DNA from: Rubellimicrobium arenae | GTDB lineage: Bacteria > Pseudomonadota > Alphaproteobacteria > Rhodobacterales > Rhodobacteraceae | Assembly (NCBI RefSeq): GCF_017916275.1 | Contig: NZ_JAFMST010000003.1 | Span: 310,001-374,000 of the forward strand | Reading direction: 5' to 3' | DNA: 64,000 nucleotides | Shown here: in pieces, positions 18,305 through 27,740 of the stretch | Layout: each line of letters begins with the position of its first letter | Position numbering within the stretch: the stretch's first letter is position 1 | Notes under the pieces: model-generated | The model's database searches: none | Seen by the model: only the letters and a program-made list of their open reading frames with translations | Told to the model about the DNA's origin: nothing | Program-made: the position numbers and the translations under genes

Positions 18305-18643
18305 TCAGATGGAGAAGGAGGTCCCGCACCCGCAGGAGGCCGTCGCGTTCGGGTTGTCGATGACGAACCGGGCCCCGATCAGTTCCTCCGAGAAATCGAT
18401 CTTGGCGGAGGCGAGAAAGGGCAGGGACACCGGGTCGACGACGACCGTCTCGCCCTCGCCGGTCAGCACGAGGTCGTCCGCCTTGGGATCGTCGAGCTGG
18501 ATTTCGTACTGGAAGCCCGAGCAGCCGCCGCCCGCGACGGCCACGCGCAGGGCCTTGCCCTGCTCGGCGGCGCGGATCTCCTGGAGCCGCGCAAAGGCGC
18601 GCGGGGTGACGGTGGGGGGAAGAATGGGCATCTGGAACGACAT
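18305..18643 (-). CDS. erpA: Iron-sulfur cluster insertion protein ErpA-like (HesB/IscA family)
   Basis: A-type carrier that delivers Fe-S clusters to apoproteins. 112 residues from the ATG at 18641-18643; the open frame extends 19 residues upstream but is not family-like. The three cluster-ligand cysteines are present: C41 in GGGCSGF, and C104 and C106 in the C-terminal SCGCG. The core strand-rich fold (ALRVAVAGGGCSGFQYEIQLDD) is typical. In related genomes erpA is commonly near dgt-argS; here a penicillin-binding-protein gene lies between them. Confidence 0.92.
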   Translation of the reverse strand: MSFQMPILPPTVTPRAFARLQEIRAAEQGKALRVAVAGGGCSGFQYEIQLDDPKADDLVLTGEGETVVVDPVSLPFLASAKIDFSEELIGARFVIDNPNATASCGCGTSFSI

Positions 18644-18696
18644 CTGGGGACCTCCGGGGCCTGTCGGAACGGATATAGTCAGCCCTGCGACCGCCC

Positions 18697-21486
18697 TCAA
18701 CGGGTGCAGATCTGGCGCGGCCCTTCAAGGGGCTGATAAGTGCAGTCCTCGGCCCGGAACGACTGATAGGCGGCCGAGCACGCCCGGATGTCGCATTGCG
18801 GGGCCCGGGCCGGTGCCGCGGCCGGCTCGGGGGCGGGCGCGTCGGCCGCGGCCTGCTCGCCCTTGGCGGCGATCATGGTGCGGCGGAAGATCTCGGCCGG
18901 AAGGCCGCCTCCGGTCACGCGGTCCATGGGCGAGTTGTCGTCGTTGCCCACCCAGACCCCGATCACGAGGCCGTCCGCAAAGCCGATGAACCAGGCGTCC
19001 CGGTTGTCCTGGCTGGTTCCGGTCTTGCCGGCCACGCGAAGCCCCGGAACCGCCGCGGCGCGTCCGGTCCCGTTCGCCACCACGTCCCGCAGCATGGACA
19101 GTATCGGGTTCCGCGTGCGCGTCAGCCGGGTCTGCTCGCGGTCGTTGGTGCCGGTCACGCCCAGGGCGCTGCGTTCCCCGCCGAAGCTCAGCGATTCGAT
19201 GCCCGTGGCGCGCACCGGCGCCCGGCCCAGCGCGACGGCGGCATAGGCCTCCGTCATGTCGAGAAGCGTCGTCTCCGAGGTGCCGAGCGCGAGCGAGGGC
19301 CGCTCGGCCAGCCGGCCCTCGATGCCGAAACGGCGCGCCACCTCCACCACGTCGGGCAGGCCCAGCTGCTGCGCCAGCCGGACCGCCGCGAGGTTGTAGG
19401 ACTGCACGAAGGCTTCCCGCAGGGTGACGGTGCCATGGCTCCTCTCGTCGAAGTTCTCGGGCGCCCAGCCGTCGATCTCGAGAGGCTCGTCCGAGATCGG
19501 GCTGTCGGGCGTCTCGCCCTTGATGAGCGCCGCCATGTAGACGAACAGCTTGAAGGTCGAGCCGGGCTGCCGGCGCGCGTCCGCCGCACGGTTGAACTGG
19601 CTCTGGCGGTAGTCGATCCCGCCCACCATGGCGCGCACCCGGCCGTTGGGCGTCATCGCGACAAGGGCAGCCTGCGAGGCTCCGGCCGCCGCGCCCTCCC
19701 GGGTGATCACGTCCCGGACGATCGCTTCCGCCTGGGCCTGAAGCTCGGGGTCCAGCGTCGCCGTGGCCGCCAGCTCCTGGGATCGGGCCCCTTGCAGGGC
19801 CTCCAGCTGCTTCAGCACCCAATCGGCGAAGTAGCTGCCCGCCCGGGTCGAAGGCGGATCCGGCGACAGGGCGGCAAGGTCGATCAGCGCCCGGTCCCGC
19901 GTTTCCGTGTCGATCCGCCCCTGCTGCTCCATGAGCGTGAGCACCAGCGCGGCGCGATTCTGCACGGCCCCGAGGTCCGCGACCGGATTGATCTGGGATG
20001 GAAGCTGGATGGAGGCGGCCAGAGTGGCGGCTTCGGGCAGCGTGAGGTCGCTCACGGTCTTGTCGAAGTAGGTCTGGGCCGCCGCCGGCATCCCGTAGGC
20101 TCCGGATCCCAGGTAGACCGAGTTCAGGTACAGCTCGAGGATGCGGTCCTTGCCAAGCTGCCGTTCGAGCGTGGTGGCCAGGACGGCCTCCTGCAGCTTG
20201 CGCCCCAGGGTGCGCTCCGGCTCCAGGTAGAGGATCTTGACCAGCTGCTGCGTGATCGTACTGCCGCCTTCGACCACGCCTCCGGCCGTGACGTTGCGGA
20301 ACAGCGCGCGTCCGACGCCCCGCCAGTCCACGCCCCCGTGCTCCCGGAAGCGCCGGTCCTCGATGCTGACGACGGCATCGATCAGCGCGGGCGGCATCCG
20401 GTCCAGCGTGACATAGGGGGCGCGGTAGGCCCCTTGCGTCGTCAGGATCTGGCCATCCACCGTGCGGACCAGAAGGCTGGGCGCCTCGACCTGGGGCAGG
20501 ATGTCGGCGAGCGGCAGGTCGCGCATGGCGAGCCAGACCGCCACGAGCGAACTGCCGGCCCCCACGCCAAGGAACAGGAGGGCGATGATGAAGAGCCGCC
20601 ACCCCCGCCGGATAACCAAGGTTCCCGGCGCCTGCGACCGGCGCGGCCGAACGACGGGCGTGGGCGTCGGCCGGGCGACCTCGACGCGCGGCTCGGGCCG
20701 GGCCGCCGGACGCGCCCGGCCGGTCAGGCCCGATCGGAGGCTGGAGGCTCCGCCGGCCACCCTGGTTCCGACGGCCCGCACCTTGGCCGCCGTTTCCCGC
20801 CGGAGGGCCGACGACACGGTGCGCAGGGCCTCGCCCAGCGACGGCTCTGGGGCGGCCAGGGACGGCCCCATTGCCGCGACGGGATCCGGTGGCACGGGCG
20901 AGGGCCCCGCCGCCTCGGGGACGGCCGCCTCCGGCTCGGCAGGCTGCGGAACCGGCTCGGGCCGGTCGGCCGGTCCGGGCTCCGGCACCGCCGGTTGAAT
21001 CCGGGGCTGAGGCTGGACAGGGCCGGGGTCGGCCGGCTTGCCCTCGACGGGCCGAACCCCGCGAAGATCCACGACCTCGCCCGGCCCGTTGGCGGACATC
21101 GCCCGCCGCCGTCGCTCCTCCTCCCGCAGCCGCTGGATGAAGTCACGGCTGGCGATGGTCGGTCCCTGCGATGCGGACTGAGGGGGCTCCGCAGGGGGAA
21201 CCCGGGGCGGGGACACCGGATCGACGGGGCGCGGCGTCTCGGCGGGACGGACCGGCTCGGGTGGACGCGCCGCGGCGGCCGACGGAGCCGTCGGCGGGGG
21301 CGCAGCCTGGGGGACAGGGCTGCCCAGGACCCGATCGACCGCCTGCCGCATGGAGGACAGGTCCGCGTCCGGTGCAGGCTCGCCCGTCGCAGCCTTCGAC
21401 TCCCGCTCCTTGGCGAGGGCGCGTGCGATGGCCGCTTGGAGGATCGAGAAATCCACCTGGCCGGGCTTTGGGTCGTCGGAGGCCAT
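18697..21486 (-). CDS. Class A penicillin-binding protein with long disordered N-terminus and Cys-rich tail
   Basis: Bifunctional peptidoglycan synthase, 929 residues. Residues 1-~290 are an unusually long Pro/Ala/Glu-rich cytoplasmic extension. One transmembrane helix spans ~297-320. The GT51 transglycosylase follows (catalytic Glu in SIEDRRFREHGGVDWRG, ~374-390; EGGSTITQQLVK ~406-417). The transpeptidase has S643 in STFK, SYN at ~696-698 and KTGT at ~821-824. After an Ala/Pro linker the last 32 residues hold four cysteines (898, 903, 915, 927) in a CDIRAC...CTYQPLEGPRQIC pattern resembling BA14K-like tails. Both catalytic domains look intact. The start at 21486 has no better alternative. 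Confidence 0.92.
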   Translation of the reverse strand: MASDDPKPGQVDFSILQAAIARALAKERESKAATGEPAPDADLSSMRQAVDRVLGSPVPQAAPPPTAPSAAAARPPEPVRPAETPRPVDPVSPPRVPPAEPPQSASQGPTIASRDFIQRLREEERRRRAMSANGPGEVVDLRGVRPVEGKPADPGPVQPQPRIQPAVPEPGPADRPEPVPQPAEPEAAVPEAAGPSPVPPDPVAAMGPSLAAPEPSLGEALRTVSSALRRETAAKVRAVGTRVAGGASSLRSGLTGRARPAARPEPRVEVARPTPTPVVRPRRSQAPGTLVIRRGWRLFIIALLFLGVGAGSSLVAVWLAMRDLPLADILPQVEAPSLLVRTVDGQILTTQGAYRAPYVTLDRMPPALIDAVVSIEDRRFREHGGVDWRGVGRALFRNVTAGGVVEGGSTITQQLVKILYLEPERTLGRKLQEAVLATTLERQLGKDRILELYLNSVYLGSGAYGMPAAAQTYFDKTVSDLTLPEAATLAASIQLPSQINPVADLGAVQNRAALVLTLMEQQGRIDTETRDRALIDLAALSPDPPSTRAGSYFADWVLKQLEALQGARSQELAATATLDPELQAQAEAIVRDVITREGAAAGASQAALVAMTPNGRVRAMVGGIDYRQSQFNRAADARRQPGSTFKLFVYMAALIKGETPDSPISDEPLEIDGWAPENFDERSHGTVTLREAFVQSYNLAAVRLAQQLGLPDVVEVARRFGIEGRLAERPSLALGTSETTLLDMTEAYAAVALGRAPVRATGIESLSFGGERSALGVTGTNDREQTRLTRTRNPILSMLRDVVANGTGRAAAVPGLRVAGKTGTSQDNRDAWFIGFADGLVIGVWVGNDDNSPMDRVTGGGLPAEIFRRTMIAAKGEQAAADAPAPEPAAAPARAPQCDIRACSAAYQSFRAEDCTYQPLEGPRQICTR

Positions 21487-21620
21487 TCGGGCTCAAGAAT
21501 TGGGGCCGGACAGATAGGACCCGGCCTCGGGCCGTCAACCGGCCCTGGATCGCCGTTTCGGCCTATCCTTTCCCTCCGCTCGCCTTAAGATCGAAATGGA
21601 AGTCCCTAGGAATCCTGTAG

Positions 21621-22796
21621 ATGCACGCCCCTTTCGCCTGCCTCCCCGCCCATAGCCGCGGCCGGCTCCACCCCGAGGAGGAAAGCCACTTCCGCACCCC
21701 GTTCCAACGGGACCGCGACCGCATCATCCACGCCTCGGCCTTCCGCCGCCTCAAGCACAAGACCCAGGTCTTCATCGAGCACGAGGGCGACTACTTCCGC
21801 ACGCGCCTCACCCATTCGATCGAGGTGGCGCAGGTCGCCCGAACGGTGTCCGCCGCGCTCAACCTCAACACCGAGCTGACCGAGGCCGTGGCCCTGGCCC
21901 ATGACCTCGGCCACCCGCCCTTCGGTCATACCGGCGAGGACGCGCTCAACGAGCTGATGGCCCCCTACGGCGGGTTCGACCACAACGCCCAGGCCATCCG
22001 CATCGTAACCAAGCTGGAGCGGCATTACGCCGAATGGGACGGTCTCAACCTGACCTGGGAGACGCTGGAAGGCATCGCCAAGCACAACGGCCCGGTCCCA
22101 CGTCCGGCGCCCTACGCGCTCGAGGAGTACAACCGCATCCAGGACCTGGAACTCGGCACCCACGCCAGCGCCGAGGCTCAGGTCGCGGCCCTGTCCGACG
22201 ACATCGCCTATTCCCACCACGACCTTCACGATGGCCTGCGGGCCGAGCTGTTCAGCACCGACGAGCTGTCGGAGCTGCCCGTCCTCCACGACAACTTCGC
22301 CGAGGTGGACCGCAAATATCCCGGCCTCAACTATTATCGCCGCCGCCACGAGGCGCTCCGCCGCTTTTTCGGCGTGCTGGTCGAGGATGTCATCACGCTC
22401 GCCCGCAGGACGCTGGCCGAGGCCGAGCCGCGGACCGTGGACGACATCCGGCATGCGGGCCGCATGATGATCCGCTTCTCCCCCGGGCTCTGGGAGGACC
22501 TGAAAGTGATCCGGACCTTCCTGTTCCATCGGATGTACCGCGCCCCCAAGGTCGTGGAGATGCGCCGCGCCGTGACCGGCGTCGTCCACGACCTTTTCCC
22601 GCTCTTCATGGCGAATCCGCAGGAACTGCCCAAGCAGTGGCGCAAGGACGTGGCCGAGGTCGCCTCGGAGACGGAGCTGGCCCGCATCGTGGCCGACTAC
22701 ATTGCGGGGATGACAGACCGCTTTGCCATCGAGACCCATGCGCGCCTGCTGGGCAGCGACATGGTGGACCGGACGCGGGCGCTGCGGGGGGGATGA
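21621..22796 (+). CDS. dgt: dGTP triphosphohydrolase-like HD-domain protein
   Basis: Hydrolyses dNTPs to the nucleoside and triphosphate, trimming dNTP pools. The 391 residues carry the HD metal site: RLTHSIEVAQVAR (first His), AVALAHDLGHPPFGHTGE (HD pair) and SDDIAYSHHDLHDG (last Asp). The FRRLKHKTQVF and EGDYFRTRLTHS segments are typical of the deoxyguanosinetriphosphate triphosphohydrolase-like family found in front of argS in Rhodobacteraceae. First gene of the plus-strand run, divergent from the penicillin-binding-protein gene. Confidence 0.94.
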   Translation: MHAPFACLPAHSRGRLHPEEESHFRTPFQRDRDRIIHASAFRRLKHKTQVFIEHEGDYFRTRLTHSIEVAQVARTVSAALNLNTELTEAVALAHDLGHPPFGHTGEDALNELMAPYGGFDHNAQAIRIVTKLERHYAEWDGLNLTWETLEGIAKHNGPVPRPAPYALEEYNRIQDLELGTHASAEAQVAALSDDIAYSHHDLHDGLRAELFSTDELSELPVLHDNFAEVDRKYPGLNYYRRRHEALRRFFGVLVEDVITLARRTLAEAEPRTVDDIRHAGRMMIRFSPGLWEDLKVIRTFLFHRMYRAPKVVEMRRAVTGVVHDLFPLFMANPQELPKQWRKDVAEVASETELARIVADYIAGMTDRFAIETHARLLGSDMVDRTRALRGG

Positions 22797-22845
22797 CGCT
22801 CGGGGCGGCGCTCTGGTGCAGGGCGCCCCGCCGGCCGTTGCGCAT

Positions 22846-22864
22846 CGGGCGGGCCGACCGCCCG
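22846..22864 (+). terminator. Possible GC-rich hairpin after dgt
   Basis: A perfect 7-bp inverted repeat (CGGGCGG at 22846-22852, CCGCCCG at 22858-22864) with a 5-base loop lies in the 141-base dgt-argS gap. No strong T-run follows, so it may be a weak terminator, an RNA structure in the argS leader, or chance in GC-rich DNA. Confidence 0.35.
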
Positions 22865-22937
22865 GTGCCCCAGCCCTTCCTTAACCGACCCCCGGCATGA
22901 TAGGGCCTTCGGCTGAACAACCCCGGGGACTCCGACC

Positions 22938-24680
22938 ATGAACCTCTTCACCGACATCCGCTCCCTTGTCCTGGAGGCCGTGGAGCGGCTCGCTCGCGAA
23001 GGGCGGCTGCCGGAGGGTCTCTCGACGGACGCGGTGGCAGTCGAGCCGCCGCGCGACCCGGGCCATGGCGACATGGCCACCAACGCCGCCATGGTCCTTG
23101 CCAAGCCTGCGGGGCAGAACCCCCGCTCCATCGCGGACGCCCTCGCCGAGAAGCTGCGCGAGGATCCCCGCGTCGCCTCGGCCGAGGCCGCGGGCCCCGG
23201 CTTCCTCAATCTGCGCCTCGCGCCCCAGGTCTGGCAGGACGTCGTCCGCGCCGTGCTGACGGACCCGGCCTATGGCCGCTCCGCGATGGGCGGGGGCAAG
23301 CGCGTCAACGTCGAGTTCGTGTCCGCCAACCCGACCGGCCCCATGCATGTGGGCCACACCCGCGGGGCGGTCTTCGGCGACGCGCTGGCCCGGCTCCTGG
23401 ACTTCGCGGGCTGGGACGTCACGCGCGAATACTACATCAATGACGGCGGTGCGCAGGTGGACGTGCTCGCCCGCTCCGCATTCGAACGCTACCGCGAGGC
23501 CAACGGCCTGTCGCCCGAGATCGCCGAGGGCCTCTACCCCGGCGACTACCTCGTCCCCGTGGGCGAGGCTCTCAAGACTAAATACGGTGACACGCTCCTC
23601 AACCAGCCCGAATCCGAATGGCTGATCCCGGTGCGGGATTTCGCGACCGAGGCCATGATGGCCATGATCCGGGCGGATCTGGCGCTGCTGGGCGTCCAGA
23701 TGGACGTCTACTCGAGCGAGAAGGCCCTCTACGGCACCGGCAAGATCGAGGAAGCCATCGAGCGGCTGCGCTCGCAGGGGCTGATCTACGAAGGCGTGCT
23801 CGAGCCGCCCAAGGGCAAGCTCCCCGAGGATTGGGAGCCTCGCGAGCAGACGCTCTTCCGGTCGACCGCCCATGGCGACGACGTCGACCGCCCCGTCAAG
23901 AAGTCCGACGGTTCATGGACCTATTTCGCGCCCGACATCGCCTACCATTACGACAAGACGCAGCGCGGCTTCGATCTCCTGATCGACGTGTTCGGGGCCG
24001 ACCACGGCGGCTACGTCAAGCGGATGAAGGCCGCGGTCTCGGCGCTCACCAACGGGCAGGTGCCGATTGAGTTCCGGCTCATGCAGCTCGTGAAGCTCCT
24101 CAAGAACGGGGAGCCCTTCAAGATGTCCAAGCGCGCCGGCACCTTCGTCACCCTGCGGGACGTGGTGGAGCAGGTGGGGCCGGACGTCACGCGCTTTGCG
24201 ATGCTCACCCGCAAGAACGATGCGCCGCTCGACTTCGACTTCGACAAGGTGCTCGAGCAGTCGAAGGACAACCCAGTCTTCTACGTGCAGTACGCCCATG
24301 CCCGAGCCCAGTCGGTCCTGCGGAAAGCCGCCGAAGCCGGCCTCGACGTCTCGCCCGAGGCACTTTCCGCTGGCGACCTGTCGCGTCTGGGCCACGACGC
24401 CGAGCTCAAGGTCGCCCACACCCTGGGCGAGTGGCCGCGCCTCGTGGAGATCGCCGCGAAGGGCATGGAGCCGCACCGGATCGCCTTTTATCTCTATGAC
24501 TTGGCCTCCGACTTTCACTCGCTCTGGAACCGCGGGAACGACGATCCGAATCTCCGATTCCTGCAGGAGGGCGATCTGGACACATCGCGGGCCAAGATCG
24601 CTCTCGTGCGGGCGGTTGCCGTTGTCATCGCCTCGGGCCTCGGTATCCTTGGCGTGACCCCGGTCAACGAGATGCGCTGA
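22938..24680 (+). CDS. argS: Arginyl-tRNA synthetase
   Basis: Class I aminoacyl-tRNA synthetase charging tRNA-Arg. 580 residues: an N-terminal Add-1 domain (~1-110), the HIGH motif as HVGH (~137-140, in [15 protein letters not shown]), the KMSK motif in [13 protein letters not shown], and the DALR anticodon-binding domain at the C-terminus ([18 protein letters not shown] ... [11 protein letters not shown]-type end). It lies 141 bases after dgt with its own AUG and moderate upstream purines, in the conserved dgt-argS-SPOR-nagZ-scpAB order. Confidence 0.97.
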   Translation: MNLFTDIRSLVLEAVERLAREGRLPEGLSTDAVAVEPPRDPGHGDMATNAAMVLAKPAGQNPRSIADALAEKLREDPRVASAEAAGPGFLNLRLAPQVWQDVVRAVLTDPAYGRSAMGGGKRVNVEFVSANPTGPMHVGHTRGAVFGDALARLLDFAGWDVTREYYINDGGAQVDVLARSAFERYREANGLSPEIAEGLYPGDYLVPVGEALKTKYGDTLLNQPESEWLIPVRDFATEAMMAMIRADLALLGVQMDVYSSEKALYGTGKIEEAIERLRSQGLIYEGVLEPPKGKLPEDWEPREQTLFRSTAHGDDVDRPVKKSDGSWTYFAPDIAYHYDKTQRGFDLLIDVFGADHGGYVKRMKAAVSALTNGQVPIEFRLMQLVKLLKNGEPFKMSKRAGTFVTLRDVVEQVGPDVTRFAMLTRKNDAPLDFDFDKVLEQSKDNPVFYVQYAHARAQSVLRKAAEAGLDVSPEALSAGDLSRLGHDAELKVAHTLGEWPRLVEIAAKGMEPHRIAFYLYDLASDFHSLWNRGNDDPNLRFLQEGDLDTSRAKIALVRAVAVVIASGLGILGVTPVNEMR

Positions 24681-24757
24681 AGCGCGCCGTGCCGGGTCGT
24701 TGAGGCAGCGGCGCACCCGGTCACGCCAGGGACGCGCGACAGAGCATGAGGCACGGC

Positions 24758-25984
24758 ATGGCTGATTGGACCGCCAACTCCAGTTTCGGCGCACTTAGCG
24801 CCACACGCGAACCCCGCATGTCCAGGGAGAGCGCCGCCCGCGCCACCGGGCCGCGCGGCGAGCGATTCGGTCCCCACCGTCCCGGTGAGGAGCCCCGTGC
24901 TTCGGCCCATGCGGCCTTGGCGGAATACAACGCCGGCGCCGGTGGTCCCTTGGCCAAGGCGCGGCTCGCAGTCTGGGCCGGGGGCGGCATCCTGTCGCTC
25001 GCTCTGGTCGCCGGGATCGGCGTCTGGGGCTACAAGCTCGTGCTCCGCGAAGTACTGGGCCTGCCCGTCGTCGCTGCCGAGGAAGGCCCGATGCGCGTCG
25101 TTCCCGCCGATCCGGGCGGCGAAGTGATGCCCTCCCAGGGTCTGGCAGTGAACGCGATTCCCGCGGCCGGAACCGCGGCGCCGCCGTCCGATGTGCTGAT
25201 GCTGGCGCCGCCGACCCCCGGCCTCGCCGCCGAGGATCTCGAGGTCGTCCAGACCACCGCCGAAGCGGGCGAGGTCGTCGCGACGGATGCGCCGGTGACC
25301 GCCGGAGCCGCGTCGGCGGAACTGGCCCCCGTGACCACGATCACGCCCAGCGAGCGGCCCATGACCTCTGACGAGGTTCAGGCCTTCGCCGACCAGATCT
25401 CGGCCGCGTCGGCCGCAACCCCGGTCGAGCCAGCCGCCCCGGCGGATGCGGCGGCTCCCCAGGTGACCGTCATGGCCCCGCCGCCTGAAGCCGCCCCCAC
25501 CGCGGCCGTCGCCCCCGCTGTCGAGGCCGCCAAGGCTCCGGCGGCCGATGCGCCGGTCGAGGTCGCGTCGGCCGCCATCACGGTCATCCCGGCCACGGTT
25601 CCCGGCGTTGCCTCGGCGGTCCTGCCGCCGGTCCGTCCGGCGCGCGCCGTCGTGGAAACGGCCAAGGCGGAGGTTCCGGCCGCAGCGCCTGCAACCGAAG
25701 CCGCAGCGCCTGCCGTGTCCGACGCGGTGGCCGCGGGCACCAACATGATCCAGCTCGGCGCCTACGATTCGGCCGAGATCGCGGCGTCCGAGTGGGAGCG
25801 GCTCCAGGGCCGGTTCGGTGAGTTCCTGGGCTCCAAGGAGCGCGTCATCCAGGAAGCCCAGAGCGGCGGGCGCACGTTCTTCCGCCTTCGGGCGACCGGG
25901 TTCGCCGACCACGCCGACGCCCGCCGGCTTTGTGCCGCCCTGACGGCCGAGGACGCGGACTGCATCCCGGTGGTGGCCGACTGA
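24758..25984 (+). CDS. SPOR-domain membrane protein
   Basis: Probable cell-division or cell-wall protein of 408 residues. Cytosolic N-terminus (~1-75), one transmembrane helix (ARLAVWAGGGILSLALVAGIGVWGYKL, ~80-105), then a long Ala/Pro/Val-rich periplasmic linker, then a C-terminal SPOR domain (~325-405; MIQLGAYDSAEIAASEWERLQGRF ... GGRTFFRLRATGFADHADARRLCAAL). SPOR domains bind glycan strands stripped of stem peptides at division sites. Two in-frame ATGs (24746, 24758) compete; MADW at 24758 resembles homologues better. The stop shares a base with the nagZ start. Confidence 0.87.
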   Translation: MADWTANSSFGALSATREPRMSRESAARATGPRGERFGPHRPGEEPRASAHAALAEYNAGAGGPLAKARLAVWAGGGILSLALVAGIGVWGYKLVLREVLGLPVVAAEEGPMRVVPADPGGEVMPSQGLAVNAIPAAGTAAPPSDVLMLAPPTPGLAAEDLEVVQTTAEAGEVVATDAPVTAGAASAELAPVTTITPSERPMTSDEVQAFADQISAASAATPVEPAAPADAAAPQVTVMAPPPEAAPTAAVAPAVEAAKAPAADAPVEVASAAITVIPATVPGVASAVLPPVRPARAVVETAKAEVPAAAPATEAAAPAVSDAVAAGTNMIQLGAYDSAEIAASEWERLQGRFGEFLGSKERVIQEAQSGGRTFFRLRATGFADHADARRLCAALTAEDADCIPVVAD

Positions 25985-26979
25985 TGACGATGGCCGCGAT
26001 CCTGGGCGTCGAGGGACCAGCCCTCACGGACTGGGAGCGTGGCTTCCTGCGCGAATCGGACCCGTGGGGATTTATCCTGTTCGCGCGCAACATCGAAACG
26101 CCTGACCAGCTCCGCCGTCTGACGGCGGAGCTTCGGCATTCCGTCGGTCGCGACGCGCCGGTGCTGGTCGATCAGGAGGGCGGGCGCGTGCAGCGGATGC
26201 GGGCGCCGCACTGGCGCGAGTACCTGCCCGCGCTGGACCAGATGCGGCTGGCGACCGATCCGTTGCGGGCCCAGTGGGTGCGGAACCGGTTGATCGCGGC
26301 CGAACTCAACGACGTCGGGATCGACGTGAACTGCGCCCCTCTGGCGGATCTGGTGGAACCTGAGACCCATCCGGTTCTCCTCAATCGGCTCTACGGGTCG
26401 GACATCCCGACCGTGGTGGCTGCCGCGCGGACCTGTGCCGAGGCGTTCCTTGCCGGGGGCGTGCTGCCGGTGCTCAAGCACGTTCCAGGCTATGGGCGTG
26501 CGGTCGTGGACAGCCACAAGGCGTTGCCCCGGGTCGACGTGCCGCGCGATGAACTTGACGCCCGCGACTTCGCGCCGTTCCGGGAACTTCGCGACCTGCC
26601 CATCGGCATGACCGCCCACATCGTCTTCGAGTCCGTCGATCCGGACCGGCCCTGCACGACCTCGGCCCGGGCCATGCAGGTCATCCGCAAAGATATCGGC
26701 TTCGACGGCCTCCTGATGACCGATGACATCGGGATGGAAGCGCTCTCCGGAACGATGGCCGAGCGTGCGAGGGCCTCGCTCGCGGCCGGGGTCGATCTGG
26801 TGCTCCATTGCAAGGGCGACCGCCCGGGGATGGAGCAGGTCGCCAGCGCCACTCCCGCCCTGAGCGAGGCTGCGCGCATCCGGGCGGGACGCGCCCTGGC
26901 GCTTCGGCGACCTCCTGAGCCTGTGGATCTTCCCGCGCTGATCGAGGAGTTGGCCGACCTCGTGCCCGAGGGCGTCTGA
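25984..26979 (+). CDS. nagZ: Beta-N-acetylhexosaminidase (GH3, NagZ)
   Basis: Cytosolic glycosidase that releases GlcNAc from anhydromuropeptides in peptidoglycan recycling. 331 residues beginning MTMAAILGVEGPALTDWE. The signature KHVPGYGRAVVDSH gives the substrate-binding Lys-His and the general acid/base Asp-His pair, and the catalytic Asp lies in LLMTDDIGMEAL. LVDQEGGRVQRM and FARNIETPDQL are also typical. The ATG overlaps the SPOR gene stop (TGATG), and its own stop overlaps the scpA start. Confidence 0.95.
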   Translation: MTMAAILGVEGPALTDWERGFLRESDPWGFILFARNIETPDQLRRLTAELRHSVGRDAPVLVDQEGGRVQRMRAPHWREYLPALDQMRLATDPLRAQWVRNRLIAAELNDVGIDVNCAPLADLVEPETHPVLLNRLYGSDIPTVVAAARTCAEAFLAGGVLPVLKHVPGYGRAVVDSHKALPRVDVPRDELDARDFAPFRELRDLPIGMTAHIVFESVDPDRPCTTSARAMQVIRKDIGFDGLLMTDDIGMEALSGTMAERARASLAAGVDLVLHCKGDRPGMEQVASATPALSEAARIRAGRALALRRPPEPVDLPALIEELADLVPEGV

Positions 26980-27740
26980 TGGACGGCGCCACACTGCCCG
27001 AGGCAGTCCCCTCCGCGCTCGTCGTAGATGTTGGAGGCTTCGAGGGGCCGCTGGACCTCCTCCTGACTTTGGCCCGCCAGCAGAAGGTGGACCTGCGCGA
27101 GATCAGCATCCTCGCCCTGGCGCAGCAGTACCTCGCCTTCATGGAACGGGCGGCCCGCCAGCGGATCGAGCTTGCGGCCGACTACCTCGTGATGGCCGCC
27201 TGGCTCGCCTACCTGAAGTCGCGCCTTCTCCTCCCCGATGATCCCGAGGACGATGAACCCGCTGAGGATCTGGCGCGAGAGCTGGCCTTCCGCCTCGCCC
27301 GGCTCGAGGCGTTCCGGTCGGCGGCAACCCGGCTCATGGAGCGGCCCCAGTTGGGGCGCGACATGTTTCCCAAGGGGTATGTGGAAACCACGCAGGAAAC
27401 CCGGACCCTTCGCTTCACCGCAGGGCTCCACGACCTCCTGTCCGCCTACGCCCGCCTTCGGACGCGGGACGACTTCCGTCCTTTCGCGATGGACCGTGTC
27501 GGGGTCTACACGATGGAAGAGGCGCTGGAGCGCCTGCGGCCGCTGATCGGCGACTTTGCCGACTGGAGCGATCTTCGCGACTGGCTGCCCCCGGGCTGGA
27601 GCGAGGACGGTCGCCGTCGTCGCGCGGCGACCGCGGCGACCTTTGCGGCTGCCCTTGAACTCGTTCGCGAGGGGCTGGCCGATATACGGCAGAAGGAGGC
27701 CTTTGCCCCCATCCATCTGCGCGCCCGGTCCCCAACATGA
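26979..27740 (+). CDS. scpA: Segregation and condensation protein A
   Basis: Kleisin subunit bridging the SMC dimer in chromosome condensation. 253 residues with FEGPLDLLLTLARQQKVDLREISILALAQQYL at the N-terminus, the LAADYLVMAAWLAYLKSRLLLP helix and a C-terminal winged-helix-like region. The end is basic. The start shares one base with the nagZ stop and the end overlaps scpB by 4 bases, indicating strict translational coupling. Confidence 0.95.
   Translation: MDGATLPEAVPSALVVDVGGFEGPLDLLLTLARQQKVDLREISILALAQQYLAFMERAARQRIELAADYLVMAAWLAYLKSRLLLPDDPEDDEPAEDLARELAFRLARLEAFRSAATRLMERPQLGRDMFPKGYVETTQETRTLRFTAGLHDLLSAYARLRTRDDFRPFAMDRVGVYTMEEALERLRPLIGDFADWSDLRDWLPPGWSEDGRRRRAATAATFAAALELVREGLADIRQKEAFAPIHLRARSPT

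Noticed and set aside
18796-21588. 930-residue plus-strand open frame opposite the penicillin-binding-protein gene
   Set aside because: Low-complexity Arg/Gly/His translation with no motif, entirely opposite a gene with intact catalytic motifs.
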